Assembly (NCBI GenBank): GCA_022566735.1
Contig: JADFIG010000023.1
Span: 1 to 56,022 of the forward strand
Source: Pseudomonadota bacterium
Lineage (GTDB): Bacteria > Pseudomonadota > Gammaproteobacteria > Burkholderiales > Burkholderiaceae_C
Length of the DNA stretch: 56,022 nucleotides
Direction of reading: 5' to 3'
The notes under the pieces are model-generated. The model was given only the letters and a program-made list of their open reading frames with translations, made no database searches and was not told where the DNA came from. Position numbers and translations under genes: made by a program. Of this stretch, positions 40,147 through 49,199 are shown in pieces; the stretch's first letter is position 1; every line of letters starts with the position of its first letter.

Positions 40147-40893
40147 TCAGGCCGCGCGGGCAATGGCCGCGAAGTCGGCCGCCTTGAGCGCCGCGCCGCC
40201 GATCAGGCCACCGTCGATGTCGGCCTGGGCGAACAGCACCGCAGCGTTGTCCGGCTTGACACTGCCGCCATACAGCAGCGGCACCTTGGCCGCCTCAGGC
40301 TGAGCCGCCTTCAGGCGCGCGCGCAGGAAAGCGTGCACGGCCTGGGCCTGCTCGGGGCTGGCGGTCTTGCCGGTGCCGATGGCCCAGACGGGCTCGTAAG
40401 CCACCACGACCTTGGCCACATCGGCGCCCAGGGTGGCGATGACAGCGTCGAGCTGACGCCCCACCACGGCCTCGGTCTGGCCGGACTCGCGCTCGGCCAG
40501 GGTCTCACCGACGCAGACGATGGGCACCAGGCCGTGCGACAGCGCTGCCTTGGCCTTGTCGGCCACCAGCTGGTCGGACTCGGCGTGGTAGCTGCGGCGC
40601 TCGGAGTGACCCACGATGGCGTAGGTCGCGCCGAACTCGCGCACCATGGGGCCCGCGACCTCGCCCGTGAAAGCACCTTGCGCCTGCACGGAGATGTCCT
40701 GCACGCCCACGGCGATGGCCGAGCCCTGCAGGGCCGCGGCCACCTCGGCCAGGAACACCACCGGCGGGCAGACCGCCACATCGGCGCGGGGCGCCAAGGT
40801 GGCCAGGTCAGCGGCCCGCAGGCCCTGGATCAACTCGGCATTCGATGCACGGCTGCCATGCATCTTCCAGTTGCCAACAACCAGCTTTTTCAT
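40147..40893 (-). CDS. tpiA: Triosephosphate isomerase
   Basis: 248 residues from the ATG at 40893 (MKKLVVGNWKMHG); a GTG at 40902 overlaps the pnp stop and is less likely because family proteins begin close to the GNWKM motif. It interconverts dihydroxyacetone phosphate and glyceraldehyde 3-phosphate. Active-site residues are seen: Lys in GNWKMHG, His in IVGHSERRSY, and Glu in VVAYEPVWAIGTGKTA. The phosphate loop is LLYGGSVKPDNA. It starts 5 bases after the pnp stop, so it is probably cotranscribed with it. Confidence 0.96.
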   Translation of the reverse strand: MKKLVVGNWKMHGSRASNAELIQGLRAADLATLAPRADVAVCPPVVFLAEVAAALQGSAIAVGVQDISVQAQGAFTGEVAGPMVREFGATYAIVGHSERRSYHAESDQLVADKAKAALSHGLVPIVCVGETLAERESGQTEAVVGRQLDAVIATLGADVAKVVVAYEPVWAIGTGKTASPEQAQAVHAFLRARLKAAQPEAAKVPLLYGGSVKPDNAAVLFAQADIDGGLIGGAALKAADFAAIARAA

Positions 40894-40898
40894 GGCGC

Positions 40899-43169
40899 TC
40901 ACTGCTGCTGTTGCTGCTGCTCTTGGCCCTCGGCGCCGACATCCTGGCCAGCGTCCAGGGGAGCCTGCTCGGCACGGGGCGCGCGCTCACGGCGCTCGCC
41001 GCGATCACCACGGGGGCCACGGTCGCCGCGCTCACGGCGCTCGCCACGCTCGGGACGGTCTTCCGGCATGCCTTCCGGACGCTCCAGCAGGGCCTTCATG
41101 GACAGCTTGACGCGGCCCTTCTCGTCGGTTTCCAGGACCTTGACCTTGACGATCTGGCCTTCCTGCAGGTAGTCGGAGACCTTCTCGACGCGCTCGTGGG
41201 CGATCTGGCTGATGTGCAGCAGGCCGTCCTTGCCGGGCAGCAGGTTGACCAGGGCACCGAAGTCGAACAGCTTGGTCACGGCGCCTTCGTAGACGGCACC
41301 GATCTCGACTTCGGCGGTGATCTCGTTGATGCGCTGGATGGCGAACTCGGCCTTGCCGGCATCGGTCGAGGCGATGGTGATGACACCGTCTTCGGCGATG
41401 TTGATCTGGCAGCCGGTCTCTTCGCACAGGCCGCGGATGGTGGCGCCACCCTTGCCGATCACGTCACGGATCTTCTCCGGATTGATCTTCATGGTGTAGA
41501 GGCGCGGCGCGAACTGCGAGATCTCGGTGTTGGCCGAGCCCATGGCCTCGACCATCTTGCCCAGGATGTGCAGACGGGCTTCCTTGGCTTGCGCCAGTGC
41601 CACCTGCATGATTTCCTTGGTGATGCCCTGGATCTTGATGTCCATCTGCAGGGCGGTCACGCCAGCGGTGGTGCCGGCCACCTTGAAGTCCATGTCGCCG
41701 AGGTGATCTTCGTCACCCAGGATGTCGGTCAGGACGGCGAACTTGTTGCCTTCCTTGATCAGGCCCATGGCGATGCCGGCCACGTGGGCCTTCATCGGCA
41801 CGCCGGCGTCCATCATGGCCAGGCAGCCGCCGCAGACCGAAGCCATCGACGAGGAGCCGTTGGACTCGGTGATTTCCGAGACCACGCGCACGGTGTAGGC
41901 GAAGTCTTCCTTGGCGGGCAGCAGCGGCACCAGGGCGCGCTTGGCCAGGCGGCCGTGGCCGATTTCGCGGCGCTTGGGCGAGCCCACGCGACCGGTTTCG
42001 CCGGTGGCGAACGGAGGCATGTTGTAGTGGAACAGGAAGGTGTCGCGGAAGTCGCCGGCCAGGGCGTCGATGCGCTGGGCATCCTGCTCCGTGCCCAGGG
42101 TCGCGATCACCAGGGCCTGGGTTTCACCACGGGTGAACAGGGCCGAGCCGTGGACGCGCGGCAGCACGCCGGTGCGGATCTCGATGGGGCGCACGGTGCG
42201 GGTGTCGCGGCCGTCGATGCGGGGCTCGCCTTCCAGGATCTGGCTGCGCACGATCTTGGCTTCGATGTCGAACAGCAGGCCTTCGACCTTGACGCCATCG
42301 AAAGCAACGCCTTCGGCGGTCAGGGCGGCCTTCACGTCGGCGTAGGCAGCGCGGCAGGCCTGGGTGCGGGCCTGCTTGGAGCGGATCTGGTAGGCGGCGC
42401 GCAGCTTCTCTTCGGCCAGGCCGTTGACCTTGGCGATGAAGGCTTCGTCCTTGGCGGGGGCTTCCCAGACCCACTCGGCCTTGCCGGCATCACGCACGAA
42501 GTCGTGGATGGCCTGGATGGCGATGTTGCCTTGCTCGTGGCCGAACACCACACCGCCCAGCATCACGTCTTCCGACAGCTGGTCGGCTTCGGACTCCACC
42601 ATCAGCACGGCAGCTTCGGTGCCGGCGACGATCAGGTCCATCTTGGACTCGGCGACTTCGGCCGGGCTCGGGTTGAGCACGTACTCGCCGTTGACGTAGC
42701 CCACGCGGGCGGCGCCGATCGGGCCGTTGAAGGGGATGCCCGAGATCGACAGCGCAGCGCTGGAGGCAATCATGGCGGCGATGTCGGCCTGCACTTCGGG
42801 GTTCAGCGACACCACGTGGATGACCAGCTGCACTTCGTTGAAGAAGCCTTCGGGGAACAGCGGACGGATCGGGCGGTCGATCAGGCGCGAGGTCAGGGTC
42901 TCCAGCTCGGAAGGCTTGGCTTCGCGCTTGAAGAAGCTGCCGGGGATCTTGCCGGCGGCGTAGGTCTTCTCGATGTAGTCGACGGTCAGGGGGAAGAAGT
43001 CCTGGCCGGGCTTGGCGTTCTTGGCGCACACGACGGTGGCCAGCACGACGGTGCCTTCGATGTCGACCAGCACGGCGCCGGAAGCCTGGCGGGCGATTTC
43101 ACCCGTCTCCATGGTGACGGTGTGCTTGCCCCAGGTGAAGGTCTTGGTGACTTTGTTGAACATGGTCAT
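40899..43169 (-). CDS. pnp: Polyribonucleotide nucleotidyltransferase (PNPase)
   Basis: 756 residues. The enzyme degrades RNA 3' to 5' with phosphate. Two RNase PH domains are present ([15 protein letters not shown] in the first; [15 protein letters not shown] and a GEFxxxS-like [15 protein letters not shown] stretch in the second). A KH domain ([21 protein letters not shown]) and an S1 domain ([29 protein letters not shown]) follow. The tail of about 60 residues is Arg/Gly/Glu-rich and ends in a run of glutamines. GGAG lies 9 bases before the ATG at 43169. It is expected to be autoregulated through its leader, where a strong inverted repeat is seen. Confidence 0.97.
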   Translation of the reverse strand: MTMFNKVTKTFTWGKHTVTMETGEIARQASGAVLVDIEGTVVLATVVCAKNAKPGQDFFPLTVDYIEKTYAAGKIPGSFFKREAKPSELETLTSRLIDRPIRPLFPEGFFNEVQLVIHVVSLNPEVQADIAAMIASSAALSISGIPFNGPIGAARVGYVNGEYVLNPSPAEVAESKMDLIVAGTEAAVLMVESEADQLSEDVMLGGVVFGHEQGNIAIQAIHDFVRDAGKAEWVWEAPAKDEAFIAKVNGLAEEKLRAAYQIRSKQARTQACRAAYADVKAALTAEGVAFDGVKVEGLLFDIEAKIVRSQILEGEPRIDGRDTRTVRPIEIRTGVLPRVHGSALFTRGETQALVIATLGTEQDAQRIDALAGDFRDTFLFHYNMPPFATGETGRVGSPKRREIGHGRLAKRALVPLLPAKEDFAYTVRVVSEITESNGSSSMASVCGGCLAMMDAGVPMKAHVAGIAMGLIKEGNKFAVLTDILGDEDHLGDMDFKVAGTTAGVTALQMDIKIQGITKEIMQVALAQAKEARLHILGKMVEAMGSANTEISQFAPRLYTMKINPEKIRDVIGKGGATIRGLCEETGCQINIAEDGVITIASTDAGKAEFAIQRINEITAEVEIGAVYEGAVTKLFDFGALVNLLPGKDGLLHISQIAHERVEKVSDYLQEGQIVKVKVLETDEKGRVKLSMKALLERPEGMPEDRPERGERRERGDRGPRGDRGERRERAPRAEQAPLDAGQDVGAEGQEQQQQQQ

Positions 43170-43243
43170 GGATGGTGTCTCCGGTGAGGTTGGGCAACGG
43201 CATGAGGTGCGTTGCCCGGTGGTGCCGTCACTTGTCGCGATGC

Positions 43244-43294
43244 CATTCCAGCGAGGCTGAACCGCAGGGTTCGGACCTCAGCCTCGCTGGAATG
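43244..43294 (-). repeat. 17-bp perfect inverted repeat in the rpsO-pnp spacer
   Basis: CATTCCAGCGAGGCTGA (43244-43260) and its exact complement (43278-43294) flank 17 bases, forming a long hairpin 75-125 bases before pnp. In E. coli the pnp leader holds an RNase III hairpin used for autocontrol, so this is a candidate counterpart. The arm also resembles dispersed CATTCC-type repeats of proteobacteria, so an inserted repeat pair is the alternative. Confidence 0.75.
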
Positions 43295-43336
43295 ACACAG
43301 CGTTCGCTTTGGGTCAAGTGGTCGGCGTCAAAAAAC

Positions 43337-43373
43337 AAAAAGCCTGTGCTGGAGGCGTCCAGACAGGCTTTTT
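43337..43373 (-). terminator. Intrinsic terminator after rpsO
   Basis: AAAAAGCCTGT and ACAGGCTTTTT pair over 11 bp, with an extra inner 4-bp stem CTGG/CCAG. On the minus strand a T-run follows (TTTTTGTTTTT). It lies 16 bases past the rpsO stop, so pnp needs its own promoter or readthrough. Confidence 0.88.
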
Positions 43374-43388
43374 GTCGTCATGGGGTGC

Positions 43389-43658
43389 TTACTTGCGCAG
43401 GCCCAGCTTCTGGATCAGGGCGGCGTAACGGTCGAAGTCCTTGCCCTTGAGGTAGTCCAGCAGCTTGCGGCGGCGGCTGACCATGCGCAGCAGGCCGCGA
43501 CGACCGTGGTGGTCCTTCTTGTTGGCCTTGAAGTGGGGGGTCAGTTCGTTGATGCGAGCGGTCAGCAGGGCCACTTGCACTTCGGGAGAGCCGGTGTCAT
43601 TGGCGCCACGGGCGTTGTCTTTGACGATGGCTGCGGTGTTGATGTCAGCGACGGACAT
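43389..43658 (-). CDS. rpsO: 30S ribosomal protein S15
   Basis: 89 residues from the ATG at 43658. Family motifs: [36 protein letters not shown] and [17 protein letters not shown]15 is a primary binder of 16S rRNA. Length is exact for the family. The pairing with pnp downstream is widespread in bacteria. The 190 bases between rpsO and the tsaD stop probably hold its promoter and translational control site; no clear elements were identified there. Confidence 0.97.
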   Translation of the reverse strand: MSVADINTAAIVKDNARGANDTGSPEVQVALLTARINELTPHFKANKKDHHGRRGLLRMVSRRRKLLDYLKGKDFDRYAALIQKLGLRK

Positions 43659-43848
43659 GGTGTTTCCTGTGAACAGATGCAGACCGTCCCGACGGACACC
43701 CACGACTGCGGGCCGATGCCGGATGCGGTTTCTGCGTTGAACTTGCGGCACCGGGTGAAACCGACCCAGGCCGTGCGAAGGGTGAAATACCCGCCCGAAA
43801 CCCATTCAGTGAACGGATCCAGGGCAGCCGGCAAGTGTAGCAGATCTT

Positions 43849-44967
43849 TCAGATGGCGGCGAGGTCCCAGCGCGGCTGGACGTCGAACACCGCCTCGTGC
43901 GTGAGACGGGCCTGCCCGGTCTGCAGGCGCATGGCCGCGGCCAGGGCGATCATGGCGCCGTTGTCGGTGCACAGGTGCAGTTCGGGGTAGTGCACGCGGA
44001 TGCCGCGGCGGGCGCACGCGCCGTCCAGTTGCTCGCGCAGCAGGCGGTTGGCGCCGACGCCGCCGGCCACCACCACGCGCCTCAGGCCCGTGGCCTTGAG
44101 GGCCGCCAGCGACTTCTTGACCAGCACCTCGACGATGGCCGCCTGGGTGGACGCGGCCAGGTCGGCCAGCACCGCCTGATGAGCGGGGTCGGCCAGGGCC
44201 TCCGGGCGGTCCAGCCAGCCCAGACGCACCAGATGGGTGCGCACCGCGGTCTTCAGGCCCGCGAAGGAGAAATCCAGGTTGCCGCTGCGCAGCATGGGCC
44301 GCGGCAGCTCGAAGGCGCCGTCGCGACCGCCCTGCGCCAGCCGAGCGAGGTGCGGCCCACCGGGGTAGGGCAGGCCCATGAGCTTGGCGGATTTGTCGAA
44401 GGCCTCGCCCGCGGCATCGTCCACGGTTTCGCCCAGCAGCTCGTAGCGGCCCACGCCGTCCACGCGCATCAGCTGGGTGTGTCCGCCCGACACCAGCAGG
44501 GCCACGAAGGGGAACTCGGGCGGGTCGGCCGACAGGAAGGGCGACAGCAGGTGCCCTTCCAGGTGGTGCACACCCAGCATGGGCCGTCCCAGGCTGGTCG
44601 CCAGGGCGCAGGCCACACCGGCCCCCACCAGCAAGGCCCCGGCCAGGCCCGGCCCGCGGGTGTAGGCCACCACATCCACGTCGGACATGGCGCAACCGGC
44701 CTCGGCCAGCACCTGGCGGGTCAGCGGCACCACGCGGCGGATGTGGTCGCGCGAGGCCAACTCCGGCACCACGCCGCCATAGGCCTGGTGCATGTCGATC
44801 TGGCTGTGCAGTGCGTGGGCCAGCAGGCGGGGTCGCGCAGGGCTTGCGGTGGCTGCGCCTGGCCCCGCCTCCGCGGGCAAGGCCACCAGGGCCACGCCGG
44901 TTTCGTCGCAGGAGGACTCCACGCCCAGGATCAGCCGCGTGTTCAATCGCGTATCAGGTGCCAACAT
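43849..44967 (-). CDS. tsaD: tRNA N6-threonylcarbamoyladenosine transferase TsaD
   Basis: 372 residues from the ATG at 44967. It transfers the threonylcarbamoyl group to A37 of ANN-decoding tRNAs, with TsaB and TsaE encoded elsewhere. Visible motifs are [28 protein letters not shown], the metal-binding [20 protein letters not shown], and the C-terminal [16 protein letters not shown] short insert ([17 protein letters not shown]) follows the first strand. It is divergent from nasT across 102 bases. Confidence 0.95.
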   Translation of the reverse strand: MLAPDTRLNTRLILGVESSCDETGVALVALPAEAGPGAATASPARPRLLAHALHSQIDMHQAYGGVVPELASRDHIRRVVPLTRQVLAEAGCAMSDVDVVAYTRGPGLAGALLVGAGVACALATSLGRPMLGVHHLEGHLLSPFLSADPPEFPFVALLVSGGHTQLMRVDGVGRYELLGETVDDAAGEAFDKSAKLMGLPYPGGPHLARLAQGGRDGAFELPRPMLRSGNLDFSFAGLKTAVRTHLVRLGWLDRPEALADPAHQAVLADLAASTQAAIVEVLVKKSLAALKATGLRRVVVAGGVGANRLLREQLDGACARRGIRVHYPELHLCTDNGAMIALAAAMRLQTGQARLTHEAVFDVQPRWDLAAI

Positions 44968-45069
44968 CCCGCCAGTGTAGGGCCGCGCCCTCGCCCCATC
45001 CGCCCGATGGGTGGCCGCCTCGGGTTGCCGCCCTCCACCGACGGGCGCGCTTGTTGCATCATCTCGCCC

Positions 45070-45786
45070 ATGTCCCAGCATCCCGATCAGCCTTCCGCAC
45101 CCAGGCCGCCCTCGTCCCGTGCCACCCCCCTGCCCGCCCCATCCCCGTCGGATGATGCGCTTTCGGCCCAGCACCTGCGCGTGGTCATCGTGCTGCCGGT
45201 GACCCTGTCGCTGGAGCCCGACGACGACGAGGTCGCGGAGGTCGAGCGCACGCGCTTGCTGCGCATCGCGCTGCTGGAGGCCGGCTACAACCTGGTGGCC
45301 ACCCTGCCCGGCGACCGCTTCCTGCCCGAGCGGCTGGCACAGATCCAGCCCGACCTCATCGTGGTCGATGCCGAATCGCAGGGCCGCGACATCCTGGAGC
45401 ACGTGGTGCTGGCCACGCGCGACGAGCGCCGCCCCATCGTGATGCTGTCCGACGACCCGGACACCCGCCATGTGCGCCAGGCCATCGCCGCAGGCGTGTC
45501 GGCCTACGTGGTCGCAGGCACCACGGCAGCGCAGATCCGCCCCGTTCTGGAAGTGGCCATGGCGCGCTTCGAGCACGAAGAGCAATTGCGCCGCGACCTG
45601 GCCGACGCCCGCAACCAGCTGGAAGAGCGCAAGGTGATCGACCGCGCCAAGGGCCTGCTCATGACCCGCCAGGGCCTGACCGAGCAGGAGGCCTACGCCC
45701 GCCTGCGCCGCGCGGCCATGGACAAGGGCATCAAGCTGGCCGACGTGGCCCAGCGCCTGATCGACGCGGCCGACCTGCTGGGCTGA
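45070..45786 (+). CDS. nasT: NasT-like ANTAR-domain response regulator
   Basis: 238 residues from the ATG at 45070. After a Pro/Ser-rich N-terminus of about 35 residues comes a receiver-like domain (about 36-165) with [23 protein letters not shown], where Asp100 fits the phosphoacceptor. The usual acidic pair after the first strand is not in its normal place and an acidic insert (EPDDDE) follows. A coiled coil and the ANTAR RNA-binding domain (about 177-235: [29 protein letters not shown]) complete it. Overall it matches NasT, which prevents termination in leaders of nitrate assimilation operons. Such a leader follows directly. The usual partner NasS is not seen here. Confidence 0.9.
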   Translation: MSQHPDQPSAPRPPSSRATPLPAPSPSDDALSAQHLRVVIVLPVTLSLEPDDDEVAEVERTRLLRIALLEAGYNLVATLPGDRFLPERLAQIQPDLIVVDAESQGRDILEHVVLATRDERRPIVMLSDDPDTRHVRQAIAAGVSAYVVAGTTAAQIRPVLEVAMARFEHEEQLRRDLADARNQLEERKVIDRAKGLLMTRQGLTEQEAYARLRRAAMDKGIKLADVAQRLIDAADLLG

Positions 45787-45832
45787 GCCCCGGCCACCGC
45801 ACGCCTGCGCCCCATCCCGGGGCAAACCGAGC

Positions 45833-45849
45833 TGGCACACCCCTTGCTT
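45833..45849 (+). promoter_or_regulatory. Sigma-54 promoter of the nitrate transport operon
   Basis: TGGCAC-ACCCC-TTGCTTT is a near-ideal -24/-12 promoter: GG at 45834-45835 and GC at 45846-45847 with exactly 10 bases between. Transcription should begin about 12 bases past the GC, near 45859. NtrC would be the expected activator; I did not find a convincing NtrC site in the 46 bases upstream. Confidence 0.87.
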
Positions 45850-45861
45850 TGAATCCTGCAA

Positions 45862-45929
45862 CAAGGTCAACGGCGACCTTGGCCCTTGGGCGCCCGACGC
45901 TGGGCCCCCGAGCTTCCGACAAAGGTGTC
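45862..45929 (+). promoter_or_regulatory. ANTAR-type antitermination element in the nrt leader
   Basis: The first hairpin is a perfect 7-bp stem, CAAGGTC/GACCTTG, around the six-base loop AACGGC (45869-45874), with A at position 1 and G at position 4, the marks of ANTAR target loops. A second candidate, GAC-AAAGGT-GTC (45918-45929), also has a six-base loop with A1 and G4. It overlaps the 5' arm of the terminator, so forming it would block termination. Its stem is only 3 bp and the linker is long, so this half is less sure. NasT, encoded just upstream, is the expected binder. Confidence 0.75.
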
Positions 45930-45980
45930 ATCTCTGCGTGAGCGCGCTTGCAGCGCCCATGCGGGGGCGACACCTTTTTT
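45921..45980 (+). terminator. Leader terminator controlled by antitermination
   Basis: AAAGGTGTC (45921-45929) and GACACCTTT (45969-45977) pair over 9 bp, with a smaller GCGC stem inside, and a run of T residues ends at 45980. It lies 27 bases before the nrtA start, in the leader rather than after a gene, so it must be bypassed for the transporter to be made. Confidence 0.87.
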
Positions 45981-46006
45981 GTTTCCCAACACGAAAGCTT
46001 CGCACC

Positions 46007-47251
46007 ATGAACTCGCAGGATCTCAACATGACCCGCCGCTCCATCCTGAAAACCGTGGCCGCCGCCAGTGCCGTCGGCGCCGTGCCGGGGCTGCAGTCGG
46101 CCGTCTGGGCCGCTGGCTCCGACAAGCCGGAACTCGAAGAAGTCAAGATCGGCTTCATCCCCCTGACCGACTGCGCCTCCGTCGTGATGGCCTCGGTCCT
46201 GGGCTTCGACAAGAAGTACGGCATCAAGATCATCCCCTCCAAGGAAGCCTCCTGGGCGGGCGTGCGAGACAAGCTGGTGAACGGCGACCTGCACATGGCG
46301 CATGTGCTCTACGGCCTGGTCTATGGTGTGCAGATGGGCATCGGCGGCCCGAAGAAGGACATGGCCGTGCTCATGACCCTCAACAACAACGGCCAGGCCA
46401 TCACGCTGTCGAAGAAGCTGGCCGACGCCGGCGCCGTGGATGGCGCCTCGCTGGCCAAGGTCATGGCCAAGGACAAGCGCGAGTACACCTTCGCCCAGAC
46501 CTTCCCCACCGGCACCCACGCCATGTGGCTGTACTACTGGCTGGCCTCCGCGGGCATCAACCCGGTGCACGACGCCAAGGCCATCACCGTGCCGCCGCCG
46601 CAGATGGTGGCCAACATGCGCGTGGGCAACATGGACGGCTTCTGCGTGGGCGAGCCCTGGAACCACCGCGCCATCATGGACGGCATCGGCATCACCGCGG
46701 CCACGACGCAAGACATCTGGAAGGACCACCCCGAGAAGGTGCTGGGCGCCACCGACGAGTTCGTCAAGAAGTACCCCAACACGGCGCGCGCCGTGGTGAT
46801 GGCGATCCTGGAGGCCAGCCGCTGGATCGACGCCGGCCTGCAAAACAAGATGAAGATGGCCGAGACCATCGCAGCCAAGTCCTACGTCAACACCGGCGTG
46901 GAGGCCATCAACCAGCGCATCCTGGGCCGCTACCAGAACGGCCTGGGCAAGACCTGGGACGACCCCAACCACATGAAGTTCTTCAACGACGGGGCGGTCA
47001 ACTTCCCCTACCTGAGCGACGGCATGTGGTTCCTCACCCAGCACAAGCGCTGGGGCCTGCTCAAGGACCACCCCGACTACCTGGCCGTGGCCAGGCAGGT
47101 CAACAAGGTGGACCTCTACAAGCAGGCCGCCAGCGCGCTGGGCGTCAACGTGCCCAAGGACCCGCTGCGATCGGCCAGGCTGATCGATGGCGTGGTCTGG
47201 GATGGAAAGGACCCGAAGAAGTACGCAGAGAGTTTCAAGATCAAGGCCTGA
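46007..47251 (+). CDS. nrtA: Nitrate/nitrite ABC transporter substrate-binding protein (NrtA/CmpA family)
   Basis: 414 residues from the ATG at 46007; the Met at 46028 is the alternative. A twin-arginine signal, MTRRSILKTVAAASAVG, ends near VWAAG, so the protein is exported folded. The mature part has VKIGFIPLTDCASVVMASVLGFDKKYGI, FPTGTHAMWLYYWLASAGINP, and VGEPWNHRAI, all NrtA/CmpA/NasF-type. The signal peptide argues that this is the transporter component and not the cytoplasmic sensor NasS, a relative without a signal. The leader upstream makes expression depend on nitrogen status and nitrate. Confidence 0.92.
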   Translation: MNSQDLNMTRRSILKTVAAASAVGAVPGLQSAVWAAGSDKPELEEVKIGFIPLTDCASVVMASVLGFDKKYGIKIIPSKEASWAGVRDKLVNGDLHMAHVLYGLVYGVQMGIGGPKKDMAVLMTLNNNGQAITLSKKLADAGAVDGASLAKVMAKDKREYTFAQTFPTGTHAMWLYYWLASAGINPVHDAKAITVPPPQMVANMRVGNMDGFCVGEPWNHRAIMDGIGITAATTQDIWKDHPEKVLGATDEFVKKYPNTARAVVMAILEASRWIDAGLQNKMKMAETIAAKSYVNTGVEAINQRILGRYQNGLGKTWDDPNHMKFFNDGAVNFPYLSDGMWFLTQHKRWGLLKDHPDYLAVARQVNKVDLYKQAASALGVNVPKDPLRSARLIDGVVWDGKDPKKYAESFKIKA

Positions 47252-47405
47252 CCTGTGTCGCCCACAGATCACCACTGAGCCCCGCTGAAAACCGGACCTG
47301 CCGAAGCGCCCTTGATGGCACCGGCGTCTGCCCCGATGCAGAGCCGCCAGGTCATCCCCCGATGGATGGCTTCGCAGTCCACACCTTTTTGAACTGGAGC
47401 ATCAC

Positions 47406-48317
47406 ATGGTCAGCGCCGTCTTCCACAGCCCTTCTGACAGCAGCGACGCCCTGCGCGCCGACAAGGCCGCGGGCAAAGCCCACGTCAACCCGGGCACCCC
47501 TGCCGCCCCCTCGTCAACCGCATCCACACCCCGCACCGCCCCCCGGGTGGACTGGGCCGCCTGGGCCCTCAAGCTGCTCGCCCCCCTGGCCGGCATCGGC
47601 CTGCTCGTGGCGGTGTGGGCCCTGCTGACGATGAAAGGCGGCAACTTCCCCACGCCCGCGGCCACCTGGACCGAGGCCGTGAGGCTGTTTGCCGACCCCT
47701 TCTACCGCAACGGCCCCAATGACCAGGGCATCGGCTGGAACATCCTGTTCTCGCTCCAGCGCGTGGCCCTGGGCTTCGGCCTGGCCGCCGTCGTCGGCAT
47801 CCCCTTGGGCTTCCTGATCGGCCGCTCCAAGGTGGTCGGCGCCATGCTCAACCCGCTGATCAGCCTGCTGCGCCCGGTGTCGCCGCTGGCCTGGCTGCCC
47901 ATCGGCCTGCTGGTGTTCAAGTCGGCCGACCCGGCGGCCATCTGGACGATCTTCATCTGCTCCATCTGGCCCATGATCATCAACACCGCCGTGGGCGTCC
48001 AGCGCGTGCCCGAGGACTACCTCAACGTGGCCAAGGTGCTGAACCTGTCGGAATGGAAGGTCGTCACCAGGATCCTCTTCCCCTCGGTGCTGCCCTACAT
48101 GCTGACCGGCGTGCGCCTGTCGGTGGGCACGGCCTGGCTGGTGATCGTGGCCGCCGAGATGCTGACCGGCGGCGTGGGCATCGGCTTCTGGGTCTGGGAC
48201 GAGTGGAACAACCTCAATGTCGCCCACATCCTGATCGCCATCTTCGTGATCGGCATCGTCGGCCTGCTGCTGGAAAACGCCCTGGTCGCCGTGGCCAAGC
48301 GCTTCAGCTTCGAGTGA
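47406..48317 (+). CDS. nrtB: Nitrate/nitrite ABC transporter permease
   Basis: 303 residues. A poorly conserved polar N-terminus of about 45 residues precedes six helices of a BPD-type permease. The EAA-type loop is GVQRVPEDYLNVAKVLNLSEWKVVTRILFPSVLPYMLTG. The start of LRPVSPLAWLPIGLLVFKSADPAAIW is typical of the NrtB/TauC/SsuC group. GGAG precedes the ATG. It follows nrtA after 154 bases in which I see no feature, and leads into the ATPase gene after 29. Confidence 0.93.
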   Translation: MVSAVFHSPSDSSDALRADKAAGKAHVNPGTPAAPSSTASTPRTAPRVDWAAWALKLLAPLAGIGLLVAVWALLTMKGGNFPTPAATWTEAVRLFADPFYRNGPNDQGIGWNILFSLQRVALGFGLAAVVGIPLGFLIGRSKVVGAMLNPLISLLRPVSPLAWLPIGLLVFKSADPAAIWTIFICSIWPMIINTAVGVQRVPEDYLNVAKVLNLSEWKVVTRILFPSVLPYMLTGVRLSVGTAWLVIVAAEMLTGGVGIGFWVWDEWNNLNVAHILIAIFVIGIVGLLLENALVAVAKRFSFE

Positions 48318-48346
48318 CCCCACAGCATCGCACCAGGAGATCGACC

Positions 48347-49147
48347 ATGACCGCATTCATCGACATCCACCAGGCCGAGATGGTCTTCAACACCCAGAAA
48401 GGCCGCTTCCACGCCCTGCGCGACATCAACCTCGGCATCGACAAGGGCCAGTTCATCGCGCTGATCGGCCATTCGGGCTGCGGCAAGTCCACGCTGCTCA
48501 ACCTCATCGCCGGGCTGCTGACACCCACCGAGGGCGGCCTGATCTGCGACAACAAGGAGATCGCCGGCCCCGGCCCCGAGCGCGCCATGGTGTTCCAGAA
48601 CCACTCGCTGCTGCCCTGGCTGACCTGCTTCGACAACGTCCACCTGGCGGTGGAGCGCGTGTTCGGCGGCAAGGAAAGCAAGGCCCAGCTCAAGGCCCGC
48701 ACCCAGGCCGCGCTGGAGCTGGTCAACATGGCCCACGCCACCCAGAAGCGCCCCAACGAGATCTCCGGCGGCATGAAGCAGCGCGTGGGCATCGCCCGGG
48801 CCCTGGCCATGGAGCCCAAGGTGCTGCTGATGGACGAGCCCTTCGGCGCACTGGATGCGCTGACCCGCGCCCACCTGCAAGACGAGCTGCTGAAGATCGT
48901 GGCGCGCACGCAGAGCACCGTGGTGATGGTCACCCACGACGTGGACGAGGCGGTGCTGCTGTCGGACCGCATCGTGATGATGACCAACGGCCCGGCCGCC
49001 ACCATCGGCGAGGTGCTGGACGTGCCCCTGGCCCGCCCGCGCAACCGCGTCGCGCTGGCCGAGGACGCCACCTACATGCACTGCCGCAAAGCGGTGCTGG
49101 ACTTCCTCTACACCCGCCACGGGGTGGCGCACAAGCAGGCGGCCTGA
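48347..49147 (+). CDS. nrtD: Nitrate/nitrite ABC transporter ATP-binding protein
   Basis: 266 residues, preceded by AGGAG. All ABC motifs are present: Walker A GHSGCGKST, the Q-loop in MVFQNHSLLPWLT, signature ISGGMKQR, Walker B VLLMDEPFGALD, and the switch His in MVTHDVDEAV. It energises uptake through NrtB. It lacks the extra substrate-binding domain of cyanobacterial NrtC, so the single-domain name NrtD is used. No nitrate or nitrite reductase gene follows, although a second sigma-54 promoter does. Confidence 0.93.
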   Translation: MTAFIDIHQAEMVFNTQKGRFHALRDINLGIDKGQFIALIGHSGCGKSTLLNLIAGLLTPTEGGLICDNKEIAGPGPERAMVFQNHSLLPWLTCFDNVHLAVERVFGGKESKAQLKARTQAALELVNMAHATQKRPNEISGGMKQRVGIARALAMEPKVLLMDEPFGALDALTRAHLQDELLKIVARTQSTVVMVTHDVDEAVLLSDRIVMMTNGPAATIGEVLDVPLARPRNRVALAEDATYMHCRKAVLDFLYTRHGVAHKQAA

Positions 49148-49173
49148 GGCCTGGCGCGCCCGCCCCGCTGACC

Positions 49174-49190
49174 TGGCACAGCACTTGCTG
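49174..49190 (+). promoter_or_regulatory. Second sigma-54 promoter, with no gene behind it
   Basis: TGGCAC-AGCAC-TTGCTG has GG at 49175-49176 and GC at 49187-49188, again with exactly 10 bases between. It starts 27 bases past the ATPase stop. Transcription would begin near 49200. It is as good a match as the promoter before nrtA. Confidence 0.8.
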
Positions 49191-49199
49191 TTACAGACC

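Noticed and set aside
40845..43187. 780-residue plus-strand frame opposite pnp
   Set aside because: Antisense shadow of pnp, with no start signal or domain.
47252..47405. Separate promoter or small gene between nrtA and nrtB
   Set aside because: The 154-base spacer has no convincing frame, hairpin or promoter match; treated as an ordinary intra-operon gap.
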